A DNA stretch of 64,000 nt from assembly GCA_002786205.1 (NCBI GenBank), contig PEQM01000034.1, forward strand, positions 1-64,000, given 5' to 3'. Source of the stretch: Legionella sp. GTDB taxonomy: Bacteria > Pseudomonadota > Gammaproteobacteria > Legionellales > Legionellaceae. Of the stretch, positions 19,553-29,394 are shown piece by piece (positions within the stretch are counted from its first letter, which is position 1; every line of letters begins with the position of its first letter). The notes beneath the pieces are model-generated. The model had not been told where the DNA came from. It saw only the letters and a program-made list of their open reading frames with translations, and ran no database searches. The position numbers were made by a program, and so were the translations under genes.

Positions 19553-20089
19553 TTATGGTTGAACAACCACTTCTTGCAGCGAAACAGCAGACTCCAGATC
19601 TTGAGTAGGTAATTGGACCGTTACCTTCCCTTCAGCAGGCTTAAAAAAGCTTGAGGAGCAGTGATGCTGGACGCATTTATAAGCACCATAACCAACACCT
19701 GCTGTTACTATCACACCACAAAGCCCAGCATCTATAGTGAGACAACCGATAAGTTCATCGAGAAGAGCTCGCCCCCATGGTACATCAAGATTCATGACCA
19801 ATTCACCCATTGCTGGGGCGCAGAAAAAAGCAGCGACATTAATGCCAATCTGCAATAGTTCAAGCTTTAGCCGTAACTCGCTACTAGAATAAGGACCAGG
19901 TTGTAAAGCACAGCCAATGACAGCAGCCATGGCGCCAGTAATCATACCGCCAACCAACACAGTTACGGCTTCATTACTAACTGAATTACCTCTTATTGCC
20001 GCACCTGTAGCTACTGTGGCTGTGCCAAGCACGCCATGAAATAATGCGCTATTCAATATGTTATCTATTCTCAATTTGTCATTGGACAT
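19553..20089 (-). CDS. Hypothetical membrane protein
   Basis: Not recognised. The 178-residue product has four hydrophobic segments (about 15-35, 42-62, 83-100 and 115-138) rich in Gly, Ala and Val, and a polar C-terminal tail (about 150-178) with several Gln and Glu. The ATG is preceded by AGGAG at 6 bases, so translation is credible. No neighbour on the same strand. It could be a small inner-membrane protein or a membrane-targeted effector; the sequence does not decide. Confidence 0.65.
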   Translation of the reverse strand: MSNDKLRIDNILNSALFHGVLGTATVATGAAIRGNSVSNEAVTVLVGGMITGAMAAVIGCALQPGPYSSSELRLKLELLQIGINVAAFFCAPAMGELVMNLDVPWGRALLDELIGCLTIDAGLCGVIVTAGVGYGAYKCVQHHCSSSFFKPAEGKVTVQLPTQDLESAVSLQEVVVQP

Positions 20090-20486
20090 GACTCACTCCT
20101 TATATATTCAAGTTAACGATGTAGACGGGAAATAAGCCAAGTCAGCAAACCATGCCTTAATGGCCGTTAAACGATTCAATAGACTTCACTTTGCTCACGG
20201 GCTTGTGCATTGCGCTGCTTCATGCTCACTAATTAGTGCGCCATATTACAACAGTAATATTCTTTTTTCAGCAGCCATTGCAATAAATACTCTGTACATA
20301 ACAAAAAAACCTGTCATGTACAGAGCAATAAATAAAAAGCGCACTCTATAGTCTTATTCTTTGCTCAACAAGACCAACAAAAAAGGGCCTGCATTAAAAC
20401 AAATATGTACATGACGCAAAGAGCACTTTCGTTTACACTAGGCGGTGAGTAAATCAACACATTGTAATGGATCCAGGAGACCTGAC
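20090..20486. other. Intergenic region between divergent orphan genes
   Basis: About 400 bases holding the divergent promoters of the membrane protein and the 446-residue orphan. A 63-codon open frame at 20160-20351 has no ribosome-binding site and is judged chance. No RNA gene or strong repeat seen. Confidence 0.5.
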
Positions 20487-21827
20487 ATGACGTTTAATTT
20501 AAAGGATTACAACGAACTGAAAAACAATTATTCTCAAACCATTTCTATCATGCTGGAGAGAGATAATAAAAAATCAATTAATGAACTTTCTTCACCAAGA
20601 AAAGAGCAGCTACTGTTTCTCCAGGATGTGATAAAAGAGCTGGATGAAAGACTGCGTACCCCTGCAACAACAGGAAAAACAAAACATCGGGGTAATAACG
20701 CTGAAGGACAACGAATCCTGGCTATTCTTCGCTATGATATGGCACAGGTCCTTTATGGCGCCATGTCTTTAATGGTCACCCTCATTACCAATGACCTCAC
20801 TATCATGCATACAGGCAGCTTACTCAGAAGCCGCTTATTGGTAGACATGGGTATTACCGCCACACAAAAACCAAGCGAATTACAATATAAAAATTGCTAC
20901 CGGTATCTCAATCACTTTTTATCGCTGCTGTTCAATGAAAATGACTCGTCTAATGGTATCAACCGAAATCACTCTTTACAAAATTGTGACGTTAAATTTC
21001 TTGTCAAACTCATGCGAGAAAGTCATGAACAAGAGCGCAACTACTTCAAATCAGATCTGGACCTTTTTACTGACAATGGTGAAGCATGGAATGACAGTAT
21101 GGGCGCTCATTTTAATCGAGGAAATCCTTCCATCCCCTTTGAATGGAATGCACTAAAAAGAGAGTTGGGTCAATTAAAAACAGAAGAATTGGCCAGAAAA
21201 AATGTCGCTGAATTTACTTTACTAAATCCAGTTCGAGCATGTCAATTGCAGTTCCTGGAACAAATCATGGAGACCTTAAACTCGCTCTCTGAACTACGTA
21301 TGCCCTCTTCTATGAAAGCCGCAATACTCGCCGGAGCCATGCACATAGTACGTGGGCAAATAAGTCAGGAATATGGAAATGGACTGCTTAATTTTACCGA
21401 CACCAGTTCATTGGTACACAACAGACTGAACAGCCTCTTAAACCATGCTGTTAAGCCAGAACAAATAGAACTACTCGTGAATGCGGCACAACATTTTATT
21501 TTATTCCTCACCACCGAAGCACAGCAAATCAGAGGTGAACACCCCTTATCAAAAATTGATGGCTTCTCTTTAATCAATACCTTAAAGCTTAGCCAGGACA
21601 TACTTTACGAAACCAGGATAGAAGGATTAAATATTGCTTACAAACGCTATAAAAAAGAAAACAAGGAAATGAACAGCTCTCATAAAGAGCACAGCGGAAC
21701 CGCTGGATTAAGCAGTCTATTTGGTGGCATGTTTTATCGTTCTAGCGCCTCATCATCCTCAGCCGCAGCCAGCAGCACTCTTAAAAAAGAAGCCGCTACG
21801 GAAGCGGATTCTCCTTCTTTACGTTAA
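20487..21827 (+). CDS. Hypothetical protein, effector-like
   Basis: Not recognised. 446 residues, mostly helical and polar, with no signal peptide or membrane segment. The start at 20487 follows AGGAG by 7 bases; an upstream in-frame codon at 20445 has no such signal. The body is rich in Glu, Lys, Asn and Leu. The tail changes sharply to GTAGLSSLFGGMF, then a Ser/Ala run, then KKEAATEADSPSLR. A flexible, polar tail with small and acidic residues is common in Dot/Icm substrates, so translocation is possible. A strong terminator follows, so it is a single-gene unit. Confidence 0.7.
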   Translation: MTFNLKDYNELKNNYSQTISIMLERDNKKSINELSSPRKEQLLFLQDVIKELDERLRTPATTGKTKHRGNNAEGQRILAILRYDMAQVLYGAMSLMVTLITNDLTIMHTGSLLRSRLLVDMGITATQKPSELQYKNCYRYLNHFLSLLFNENDSSNGINRNHSLQNCDVKFLVKLMRESHEQERNYFKSDLDLFTDNGEAWNDSMGAHFNRGNPSIPFEWNALKRELGQLKTEELARKNVAEFTLLNPVRACQLQFLEQIMETLNSLSELRMPSSMKAAILAGAMHIVRGQISQEYGNGLLNFTDTSSLVHNRLNSLLNHAVKPEQIELLVNAAQHFILFLTTEAQQIRGEHPLSKIDGFSLINTLKLSQDILYETRIEGLNIAYKRYKKENKEMNSSHKEHSGTAGLSSLFGGMFYRSSASSSSAAASSTLKKEAATEADSPSLR

Positions 21828-21836
21828 TCATTGACG

Positions 21837-21864
21837 AGCAGCAGTACTTTTCTGCTGCTTTTTT
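21837..21864 (+). terminator. Rho-independent terminator
   Basis: Eight-base-pair stem AGCAGCAG / CTGCTGCT with a 7-base loop followed by six T residues, 10 bases after the stop of the 446-residue gene. Confidence 0.9.
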
Positions 21865-21942
21865 AATAATATTTGATTAAATGATAAGCCATTTCGCTTA
21901 ATTTTTGGTACAATCTGTTTTTTTCTTATTTTTTGGTTCTAA

Positions 21943-22800
21943 TTGATTTTGATGAAAATGTGTTCCCTTGTCGTAAAGGCTTTGCTTCTCTTTGTTTTCT
22001 ATATCACTGCCTGTCAGGTTTCTTTTGCACAGCAAAAAACCATAGCACTCACCATAGATGATTTGCCCTTTGTTGGCGAATACAGAAACTTTCATCTTAA
22101 AATGATGATGGATACCATGTTGCATGAACACATCCCCGCCACAGGCTTTATTATTGCCAGTGAAGTCCGTCATGATAACTGGCCTATTTTGCATGAATTT
22201 AAAGACGCTGGATTTAGTTTAGGCAACCACACTTATTCACACGCCAATCTAAATCGACTCAGTGTGGAAGAGTATGCTCAGGAAATAAAAAAAGCCGATG
22301 TACTGTTAAAGCCGGTGCTAACCAAACCAAAATATTTTCGCTACCCCTATCTGGCAATGAGTTCTGGTGCTAAAAAAGACGCCATCTTGTGTTATCTGGC
22401 CAAAAGACACTACTATGTTGCCCCCATTACCATAGACAGTAAAGATTTTGCCTTCAACCAACGCTTATTGTCTGTCCCTGAACTAAAAAGAAGAGATTAT
22501 CTGGAACAATTAAAACCTTTTTATCTTGATTTTATTTGGCAACAAACACTAAAGGCAGAAGAATACAATCAATACCATCATCATCCTGAGAAAACACAAA
22601 TTTTACTAATCCATGCCAATTTGTTAAATGCCTATGTTTTGCCTGACTTAATCCACCTTTATAAACAGCAAGGATACAAGTTTGTGGCACTTGATGACGC
22701 ATTGAATAATCCCGATCAAGCGCTCAGGTGCAAACAAAAAAAAACCACACCATCCAAATCCTCTGATGCCCCCATAGAATCTTATTTGGCTTGGGATTAA
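21943..22800 (+). CDS. Polysaccharide deacetylase family protein, exported
   Basis: NodB-type carbohydrate esterase 4, removing N-acetyl groups from a cell-envelope or extracellular glycan. The 285 residues begin with a signal peptide (CSLVVKALLLFVFYITACQVSFAQQ). The family motifs are TIDDLPF (catalytic Asp pair), GNHTYSHANLN (metal His-x3-His) and RYPYLAM. A later His near HANLLNAY may complete the site. The exact start among three close Met codons (21943, 21952, 21958) is uncertain. It has its own promoter region after a terminator. Confidence 0.85.
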   Translation: MILMKMCSLVVKALLLFVFYITACQVSFAQQKTIALTIDDLPFVGEYRNFHLKMMMDTMLHEHIPATGFIIASEVRHDNWPILHEFKDAGFSLGNHTYSHANLNRLSVEEYAQEIKKADVLLKPVLTKPKYFRYPYLAMSSGAKKDAILCYLAKRHYYVAPITIDSKDFAFNQRLLSVPELKRRDYLEQLKPFYLDFIWQQTLKAEEYNQYHHHPEKTQILLIHANLLNAYVLPDLIHLYKQQGYKFVALDDALNNPDQALRCKQKKTTPSKSSDAPIESYLAWD

Positions 22801-22852
22801 TTATTTATTTTAAAGCATGGCATCACTGCTTGCTCTACCTCCAAGGAAATTT

Positions 22853-24145
22853 ATGACTTTTGCACAACTCGGTTTAATTAAACCTTTAATACAAGCTACA
22901 GAAGAGCAAGGCTATGAAACGCCCTCTCCTATTCAACAACAAGCAATTCCTGCTGTTTTGGCAGGCAAAGATGTACTGGCATCGGCTCAAACAGGAACAG
23001 GAAAAACAGCCAGTTTTGTGCTTCCATTGCTACAAAAACTAGAGGCCCAACCCAAAGCAGGCAGCAATCAAGCATTGGCTTTAATCATTACCCCCACGCG
23101 TGAACTGGCTGCTCAAGTACATGAAAGCATCATCAATTACGGCCGCTTTCTCACCTTACGCTCTGCTGTTGTATTTGGTGGTGTCAAAATCAATCCACAA
23201 ATGATGCGATTACGTAGCGGAGTAGAATTATTAGTAGCCACTCCTGGCCGTCTTTTAGACTTACACCAAAACCGCGCCATTCGTTTAGACCAGGTTCAAA
23301 CGCTGGTACTCGATGAAGCTGATCGGATGTTGGATATGGGATTTATCCATGACATTAAACGCATTATCAAGTTACTGCCTGGCAAACGACAAAATTTATT
23401 GTTTTCTGCCACTTTTTCTGAGTCCATGCGCTCACTGATCAAAGAATTGATGCACAATCCGGTGGAAATTGATGTGGCACCGCGCAATACGGCGGTAGTA
23501 AAAATAAAACAAACCATACATCCTGTCGATAAAGGACAAAAAGCACAATTATTAAGTCATTTAGTACACACTAATAAATTAGGCCAAACCATTGTTTTCA
23601 CCAAGACCAAACATGGGGCCAACAAACTGGTGAAACAATTGGCACAAGAGCACATTCATGCCGCAGCCATTCATGGTAATAAGTCCCAATCACAAAGAAC
23701 CAAAACATTGGCAGCGTTTAAGTCAGGCGAACTGCATCTTCTCATTGCAACAGACATTGCAGCACGAGGACTAGACATAGAACAACTGCCTTGTGTGATT
23801 AATTTTGATTTGCCACAAATTGCTGAAGATTATGTGCATCGCATTGGCCGTACAGGACGTGCTGGCGCATCTGGCTTGGCTTTGTCTTTGGTCAGTGCCG
23901 ATGAAGCCAATCAACTACAGGCCATAGAGCGGCTCATCAAGCAAAAATTACCGCGTGTAGAAATTGATGGTTTTGAACCACAACACCAGGTACCGACAGC
24001 GACACACAACGTAAAACCGACAAAAAAATACCATTCTGCACATAAAAAGCCAACTCGCGATGCCAAAACAGCACAGGCTATGAAATCAGGGCGCCATAGC
24101 ACTTCTCGCTCTCAAGACAAGAGTAAAACAAGAAATTCAAAGTAA
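22853..24145 (+). CDS. rhlE: DEAD-box RNA helicase, RhlE type
   Basis: ATP-dependent RNA helicase acting in ribosome assembly and RNA decay. The start at 22853 follows AAGGAA and gives MTFAQLGL. In order are the Q motif ([13 protein letters not shown]), motif I AQTGTGKT, motif Ia [13 protein letters not shown], motif II DEAD, SAT, then in the second domain [16 protein letters not shown] and [10 protein letters not shown]. The C-terminal 70 residues are basic and low-complexity ([18 protein letters not shown]), usual for RhlE RNA-binding tails. It ends at a shared bidirectional terminator. Confidence 0.93.
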   Translation: MTFAQLGLIKPLIQATEEQGYETPSPIQQQAIPAVLAGKDVLASAQTGTGKTASFVLPLLQKLEAQPKAGSNQALALIITPTRELAAQVHESIINYGRFLTLRSAVVFGGVKINPQMMRLRSGVELLVATPGRLLDLHQNRAIRLDQVQTLVLDEADRMLDMGFIHDIKRIIKLLPGKRQNLLFSATFSESMRSLIKELMHNPVEIDVAPRNTAVVKIKQTIHPVDKGQKAQLLSHLVHTNKLGQTIVFTKTKHGANKLVKQLAQEHIHAAAIHGNKSQSQRTKTLAAFKSGELHLLIATDIAARGLDIEQLPCVINFDLPQIAEDYVHRIGRTGRAGASGLALSLVSADEANQLQAIERLIKQKLPRVEIDGFEPQHQVPTATHNVKPTKKYHSAHKKPTRDAKTAQAMKSGRHSTSRSQDKSKTRNSK

Positions 24146-24153
24146 AAACCAAT

Positions 24154-24183
24154 AAAAAAGCGCCGTTTCAGCGGCGCTTTTTT
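24154..24183. terminator. Bidirectional terminator between rhlE and orphan gene
   Basis: Seven-base stem AGCGCCG / CGGCGCT with loop TTTCAG, flanked by an A-run before and a T-run after, so it works on both strands. It lies between the convergent stops of rhlE and the coiled-coil gene. Confidence 0.92.
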
Positions 24184-24200
24184 ATCACGCAGGATACAAT

Positions 24201-26033
24201 TTAAGGCATCCTGGAAATCTCATTATTTAACTTTTCTAATAATTCCGCGCTTTTCGTAGGCTTGAACAAGGTCACTTCTTTATTTTCAGTATAACCAATT
24301 CCATTCGTTATCATGCAGCCTAAATTTAAAATGCAATGCAAAGTACGCCACAAAACGCCTTCCCAACCTCGCCATTGTTTTAATTCCTCACCCGCCTTTT
24401 TGATATGAGTCTGACATCTTTTTTTAAACTCAGGCAGTGATTGATTGTATGCAAGATAATGTTTTATTTCTTTATCCAAATCAGTTATTAGTTTTTCTGC
24501 AGCCTTGTAAGCTGCTTGATGATCTCGTTCTTTTAAGTTTTCTGCTTTGGTTTTGATTAATTTTATGTAATGAACCACAGAGGCCAGCTCTTCTAGTCGC
24601 TGTTTTTCTCTCGCGACAGCAGCAAGATCCTTAGACTGCAAGTTTGGAGTTTGAACACCTATAGAGGCCGATTGAGGCTTAACAGCAGAAGGGCTAACTT
24701 CTTGAGACGTTTGTGTTGCTATACTGGCATACTGTTTTGATTGGCCTATGGCTTTATTTTTTTCTAAGTTCTCATCCAACTGAGACCCAACAGCAGGAGG
24801 GGCGTCAACTTCCTGCGGCGTTTGTGTTGCTATACTGGCATACTGTTTTGATTGGCCCATGGCTTTATTTTTTTCTGACTCTAGTGCATTGCATTTGTCA
24901 ACAAACGCTCCTAGCCTGGCTTCAGTATCTTGATTACGCTTTTTCAATTTGTTGCAGCGCTCTTGTATTGTATTTAGCGTGCCCATTATTTCTTCTGTAT
25001 TCATTTTTTCTTGCTCTAGTAATTGACATGCCTCGCTTTTAGCCTTCTCTAAAAGTTGAATTTCTTCTTTTTGTTGTTTATTAATTTCTTCAATGAAAGC
25101 GTTTTCACTCATTAATTGGCTATTAAAGCCAATCTGCTGTTTGAGCGCTTGCCCTATAAGCGTTTCATCATAGATTCGATGAAGCCATTGCAGCCATCTC
25201 ATTTTATCTGATGCCTGATCAGAACGATGAAGATAAGTTCCCTTTTGAAAGGCCTGCTGCACTTTCACCCACAGCGCTTGTTGTGCGATAATGCGCAGTA
25301 GCAGTAAAGAAGGGCTTTCATGATTGCTCTCTTCCAGAACCACGCACGTCAATTGATGAGCACTTAATTGATGCAAATCCGTTTCACTTATTTCATAGAA
25401 CGAAGAGATTGTTTTTTCAGGCAAGGTTGCTTGCTCTGCTAATACGCGGTCTTTTACTTCACCCCAGCATCTGCTAAATTCACCCAGGTAAGGAATAACT
25501 TGCTCTACGGTTAACCTATTATCCAAGTCAACAGGTTCTTTTAAAGACAGCTTTAACTGCGCAAGAAAACCTAATGCGTGTGTTAACATGTTATCCAGTA
25601 AAGCCCAGTTGGATTGAGGATGAAAACGTCTGTATGCTGCCGTTGCATTTTCATAAACCGTGAGCCGCTCACTGTTTCCCTCATGATTCAGCAAAAACAA
25701 GCGCTGGAAGATGGTGCTTTCCTTGCATTGCGGCACAAAAGCATGGCCATTAATTTCGTCGCCATGAGGCACGGCATGGGGCGTAAAAATGTTTTTTGAA
25801 TCGGCTAATTCCTTACCCCACAAGTTGTTTTCTTGACTTTTCCTGGCAAGCAAACATACGAACTCGTTAAATAACTGAATTAAACGCAACCAATTTTTTT
25901 CACTAATTTTTAACTGCGTTGCAGTATCCCACTTAGACTGCCAATTTAAAATTAAATCCGGAAAGCTTTGTTGATCGTTTAGCGACCGTTCTATGCTATC
26001 CGAATCATGCTCTACTACAGTATAACCCGACAT
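24201..26033 (-). CDS. Coiled-coil protein with internal repeat, effector candidate
   Basis: Not recognised. 610 residues from the ATG at 26033; an in-frame TTG at 26069 would add 12 residues, and neither has a strong ribosome-binding site. The first half is globular and Leu/Trp-containing (about 1-300). It is followed by a long charged coiled coil (about 310-400), then a repeated segment KNKA(M/I)GQSKQYASIATQT present twice with a third partial copy (SASIGVQT), and a helical C-terminal part with one hydrophobic patch (ILNLGCMITNGIGY). No signal peptide. The coiled coils and repeats are typical of Legionella Dot/Icm substrates, but this is inference. Confidence 0.65.
   Translation of the reverse strand: MSGYTVVEHDSDSIERSLNDQQSFPDLILNWQSKWDTATQLKISEKNWLRLIQLFNEFVCLLARKSQENNLWGKELADSKNIFTPHAVPHGDEINGHAFVPQCKESTIFQRLFLLNHEGNSERLTVYENATAAYRRFHPQSNWALLDNMLTHALGFLAQLKLSLKEPVDLDNRLTVEQVIPYLGEFSRCWGEVKDRVLAEQATLPEKTISSFYEISETDLHQLSAHQLTCVVLEESNHESPSLLLLRIIAQQALWVKVQQAFQKGTYLHRSDQASDKMRWLQWLHRIYDETLIGQALKQQIGFNSQLMSENAFIEEINKQQKEEIQLLEKAKSEACQLLEQEKMNTEEIMGTLNTIQERCNKLKKRNQDTEARLGAFVDKCNALESEKNKAMGQSKQYASIATQTPQEVDAPPAVGSQLDENLEKNKAIGQSKQYASIATQTSQEVSPSAVKPQSASIGVQTPNLQSKDLAAVAREKQRLEELASVVHYIKLIKTKAENLKERDHQAAYKAAEKLITDLDKEIKHYLAYNQSLPEFKKRCQTHIKKAGEELKQWRGWEGVLWRTLHCILNLGCMITNGIGYTENKEVTLFKPTKSAELLEKLNNEISRMP
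24708..24876 (-). repeat. Internal 58-bp direct repeat, period 111 bp
   Basis: Positions 24708-24765 and 24819-24876 are identical except for one base (GGCCTATGG against GGCCCATGG). The 111-base offset is 37 codons, so the repeat stays in frame in the coiled-coil gene. It marks a recent in-frame duplication. Confidence 0.9.
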
Positions 26034-26130
26034 TATATTAGACTGTTCCAAAATTAACTCTCGAATCAATTGTGTTTAATTATTGCTCATGGTAACATAT
26101 TAAAAGACAGTTGATCAAGGAGAATCCGAT

Positions 26131-26835
26131 ATGCCAAAAAAAGAACTCATAATTCCTGAACTAAAGCAGTTCAGCCAGCATTACCAGAATTTATTAATAA
26201 ACAGTGGTTTCACCTGTGAGGCCATGTATTTATTCGGTCTTCGTGACGATTTTAAAGTGCTCATGGCTAGAAAAAAAAGCGCGCCAAACTATATGATTTT
26301 TCCTCTGTCCAGAGACACCAAAGACCAGGATGCCAAAGAGCTCATGGAATCTTACTATTTGTCTTTATCCGTAGTGAAAAAAGTAGCTGAAAATTATGCC
26401 AGTGACGACTGTATTTGTGTTCTTCCTGTTGCCAAATGGAGTTTGGCTGATCAAGGTGGTGAGCTGCCTATTGCCTGTATCTTTTTATCCACAGACCACT
26501 GTACTCTTTTTGATCCTACAGCCTTACAGGAAGTAGAACCCGTTTCTTCACCTTGCAGTGTGTTTTCTCGATCTCGTTCTGACAGCTCTCTGTCAACTTC
26601 ATCAGTTAGCGAATTACGCACCTTAAACATTGCCAATGAAACAATTGATTCGCAACTGCCTTCTACCGATGCATGTTTAGCCAGATTTGATGAGATACTA
26701 AAGTCTAATTCATTGACCCAAAGAGTAGTACATTCATCGAGTGAACAGCTATTTTTCAAGCCTCATACTGCCACACAAGAGCCTTCCATATTACAACAAA
26801 CCCTGACTGAGTTAGGACAAATTTTGCTCAGCTAA
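26131..26835 (+). CDS. Hypothetical protein
   Basis: Not recognised. 234 residues with AAGGAG 7 bases before the ATG. There is no signal peptide or membrane helix. The N-terminal 140 residues look like a compact mixed fold; a Ser-rich linker (SVFSRSRSDSSLSTSSVSEL) follows at about 145-164, and the rest is polar with a Leu-rich end (QQTLTELGQILLS). It is divergent from the coiled-coil gene with 97 bases between them. It may be a cytoplasmic accessory protein or an effector; nothing in the context decides. Confidence 0.65.
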   Translation: MPKKELIIPELKQFSQHYQNLLINSGFTCEAMYLFGLRDDFKVLMARKKSAPNYMIFPLSRDTKDQDAKELMESYYLSLSVVKKVAENYASDDCICVLPVAKWSLADQGGELPIACIFLSTDHCTLFDPTALQEVEPVSSPCSVFSRSRSDSSLSTSSVSELRTLNIANETIDSQLPSTDACLARFDEILKSNSLTQRVVHSSSEQLFFKPHTATQEPSILQQTLTELGQILLS

Positions 26836-26974
26836 AGGGGGGAGCTAACCTCCTTTAGCAAGCACAAAGCAGATTAAACAACAGACGGGCATGTGGACAA
26901 TTGTCCACTTCTTTTTGCAATCTTTTTTTTAATACAGTAAAGTAGAGTGCTAATGGATTTTCCAACCTTGAACA

Positions 26975-29191
26975 ATGGACGTATTGTGTTTTTTTATAGG
27001 CATTTTCTTTGCCTATTCACCTCATTTGTATTTATTATTGGCTTTATTTTGCATTCTTTTTATTGATTGCTGCTATCGTCTTGTACTGTTTTTTTTATCT
27101 GGCCTCCTTGTGGCATTGCTGCATCAGTGCTGGGTTGCACCACATAAAGTAGAGCATCATGCTGTTCTTTCTAACGCGATAATTGAGGGCGATGTCGTGT
27201 CTTTGCCCACTGAAAATGATGGAACTGTTTCTTTCGATTTCCAGGTAACAAAAATCAATAGTCATCCAGTAAAAACACGCATGCACCTCTCCTGGTATGA
27301 GGCTAGAAAAATGATTCATGCCGCTGAGACATGGCAATTCGTTGTTAAAATAAAAAAACCAAGAAATTTTTATAACCCTGGAAGCCGTGATCGAGAACAA
27401 AGCTTCTCTGCAAAACACATCCAATGGGTAGGCTACATCAAAAAAGGAACGCAGCAAAAAAAACAAAACATCAGCAAACATCCCTGGCTTTGTTTTAGAG
27501 ACTATCTAATGCAACAAATCAATGTCCTGGTACCTGATTTACAGATTGCAGGAATTATCGAAGCACTAACGATTAACCATACCCAACATATCAGCCAAGA
27601 CGATTGGGCACTGTTCAGACGCACTGGCACGGTCCATTTATTTGGTATTTCAGGTGAACACAGCGCCTTGCTTTTTGGTTTTTTTTTCATTTTAAGCCGT
27701 TTTTTCTGGTCTTTTTATACTAAAGGCTGTTTGCTTCTTCCTGCCCCGGCATTTGCCAGCATAGTGAGCTTCTTACTCACCTTGTCCTATGCTTTTTTAG
27801 CAGGGTTTGAGCCTCCCGTACAACGAGCCCTGGCCGGATGTTTTCTTTATTCTTTTCGCTACATTGGCTTAGGATGCTTTACTCCGTGGCAAGTATGGCG
27901 GTATGCCTTATTTGGCGTCTTGTGTTTAGACCCGCATGCGGTATTTATGCAAGGATTTTACTTTTCTTTTCTGGCAGTCCTTTGTCTGTTACTAACCCAT
28001 CAACGCTGGTCGCTCAAAGGCTATCAAAAGCATCTGGCTTTACAGCTAAGCTGCCTGATTGGCCTTTTTCCTTTGGGACTGTACTGGTTTTCTTATGGCT
28101 CTATCAATGGTTTTCTTGCTAACTTATTTGCTATCCCTTTGGTTGGCTTTCTTATTGTCCCGCTGTCTTTATTGCTGCTGCTCATTCATCCTTTCAATGG
28201 CTCATGGGTGCTTATTAAACTATTGAGTTGCCTTATCCATTGGCTTTATTGGGGGCTAGCGTGGATAGAACATTTGGCCTTTGTCAATATTCAATACTCA
28301 CTAACTGCTACCAGTGCACTGATTGCGCTGATGGGTGGGCTGTTATTATGGATTTTATTACCCATCCAACCTTTCAAACCTTTTGCTTTTTTATGGTGTA
28401 TCATTCCCTTATTTCCATCTCAGTCTTCTGTTCAATATGGAGAAGCTTTAGTGCAAATACTGGACGTAGGTCAAGGCCTGGCTGTAAGCGTCCGTACCCA
28501 GCACCATACTTTGCTTTATGATACGGGTGATTTGTTTTTCCATGGCAGTGATATGGGTGAACTGGTGATTGTGCCTTTCTATCAATTTAGTCATATCAAA
28601 ATCATTGACACCATAGTGATAAGTCACCCGGATAAAGATCATCGTGGCGGCTTGCATTCCATAGAAAAGCAAATACCGGTTAAACAATTAATCGTCAATG
28701 ATCCCGAGTACTATCACCGCGGAATTCACTGCCACCATATTTCCGCATGGGATTGGGATGATGTACATTTTGAATTTCTCCCCATCCAATTTCCTTTTAA
28801 AAATAAAAACAACAATTCCTGCGTACTCCAAATCAGCACCAGACAAAACCGCCTGTTATTAACCGGCGATATAGAAAAAGAAGCAGAAGACTATCTTGTG
28901 CAACAGGCCATGCACCGCTTAAAATCAGATATCCTTGTCTTAGCACACCACGGCAGCAAAACTTCATCGACTTTACGTTTTTTATTAGAAACTGCACCTC
29001 GTTACGCCATCGCGTCGCTTGGTTTTGACAACCGCTTTCATTTTCCACATAAAAAAACAGAAACCACCTTGAAACAATTAGGCATTCCTTTTTACCGAAC
29101 TGATCAATGCGGCATGATCACCTTGACCTTAACCAATGAAAAAAACATCACCAAACCTCAATGTTATTTTCATAAAAAACATACTCTGTGA
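26975..29191 (+). CDS. comEC: DNA internalisation competence protein ComEC/Rec2
   Basis: Inner-membrane channel that takes up single-stranded DNA during natural transformation. The 738 residues start with two or three membrane helices, then a DUF4131 segment (about 45-160, including RNFYNPGSRDREQSF), the competence membrane domain (about 200-460, with LFGISGEHSALLFG and the GFEPPVQRALAG motif) and a C-terminal metallo-beta-lactamase-like domain with LDVGQGLA and the metal motif SHPDKDHRGG. All three domains are present and no frame break is seen, so it appears intact. Its promoter is within the 139 bases upstream. Confidence 0.93.
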   Translation: MDVLCFFIGIFFAYSPHLYLLLALFCILFIDCCYRLVLFFLSGLLVALLHQCWVAPHKVEHHAVLSNAIIEGDVVSLPTENDGTVSFDFQVTKINSHPVKTRMHLSWYEARKMIHAAETWQFVVKIKKPRNFYNPGSRDREQSFSAKHIQWVGYIKKGTQQKKQNISKHPWLCFRDYLMQQINVLVPDLQIAGIIEALTINHTQHISQDDWALFRRTGTVHLFGISGEHSALLFGFFFILSRFFWSFYTKGCLLLPAPAFASIVSFLLTLSYAFLAGFEPPVQRALAGCFLYSFRYIGLGCFTPWQVWRYALFGVLCLDPHAVFMQGFYFSFLAVLCLLLTHQRWSLKGYQKHLALQLSCLIGLFPLGLYWFSYGSINGFLANLFAIPLVGFLIVPLSLLLLLIHPFNGSWVLIKLLSCLIHWLYWGLAWIEHLAFVNIQYSLTATSALIALMGGLLLWILLPIQPFKPFAFLWCIIPLFPSQSSVQYGEALVQILDVGQGLAVSVRTQHHTLLYDTGDLFFHGSDMGELVIVPFYQFSHIKIIDTIVISHPDKDHRGGLHSIEKQIPVKQLIVNDPEYYHRGIHCHHISAWDWDDVHFEFLPIQFPFKNKNNNSCVLQISTRQNRLLLTGDIEKEAEDYLVQQAMHRLKSDILVLAHHGSKTSSTLRFLLETAPRYAIASLGFDNRFHFPHKKTETTLKQLGIPFYRTDQCGMITLTLTNEKNITKPQCYFHKKHTL

Positions 29192-29394
29192 AAAAATGAC
29201 TGAAATCCCACCAACTAAAAGGACTTTTATTCCGGCTAAGCAATGCAAATAAAAGCAAACGCTTGGATAAATTGAAAGACAGCGCTGTAGATGACAAAAA
29301 GAACGGTCATATGCAGAGGAAACTTAGACAAGAATATTTAAAATTCAAGAACAATTTGTTACAATGTCAACCACTTTTTTTAAAGGGATAAACC

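Noticed and set aside
20160-20351. 63-codon open frame upstream of the 446-residue gene
   Set aside because: No ribosome-binding site and overlaps the expected promoter region.
24713-25042. 109-codon plus-strand open frame
   Set aside because: Shadow of the coiled-coil gene on the minus strand; it only mirrors the internal repeat.
26034-26130. Single TTAAT half-sites upstream of the coiled-coil gene
   Set aside because: No second half-site at 11 bases, so a PmrA box is not supported.
26832-26860. CTAAAGG...CCTTTAG stem after the 234-residue gene
   Set aside because: Mismatch in the stem and no T-run; too weak to call a terminator.
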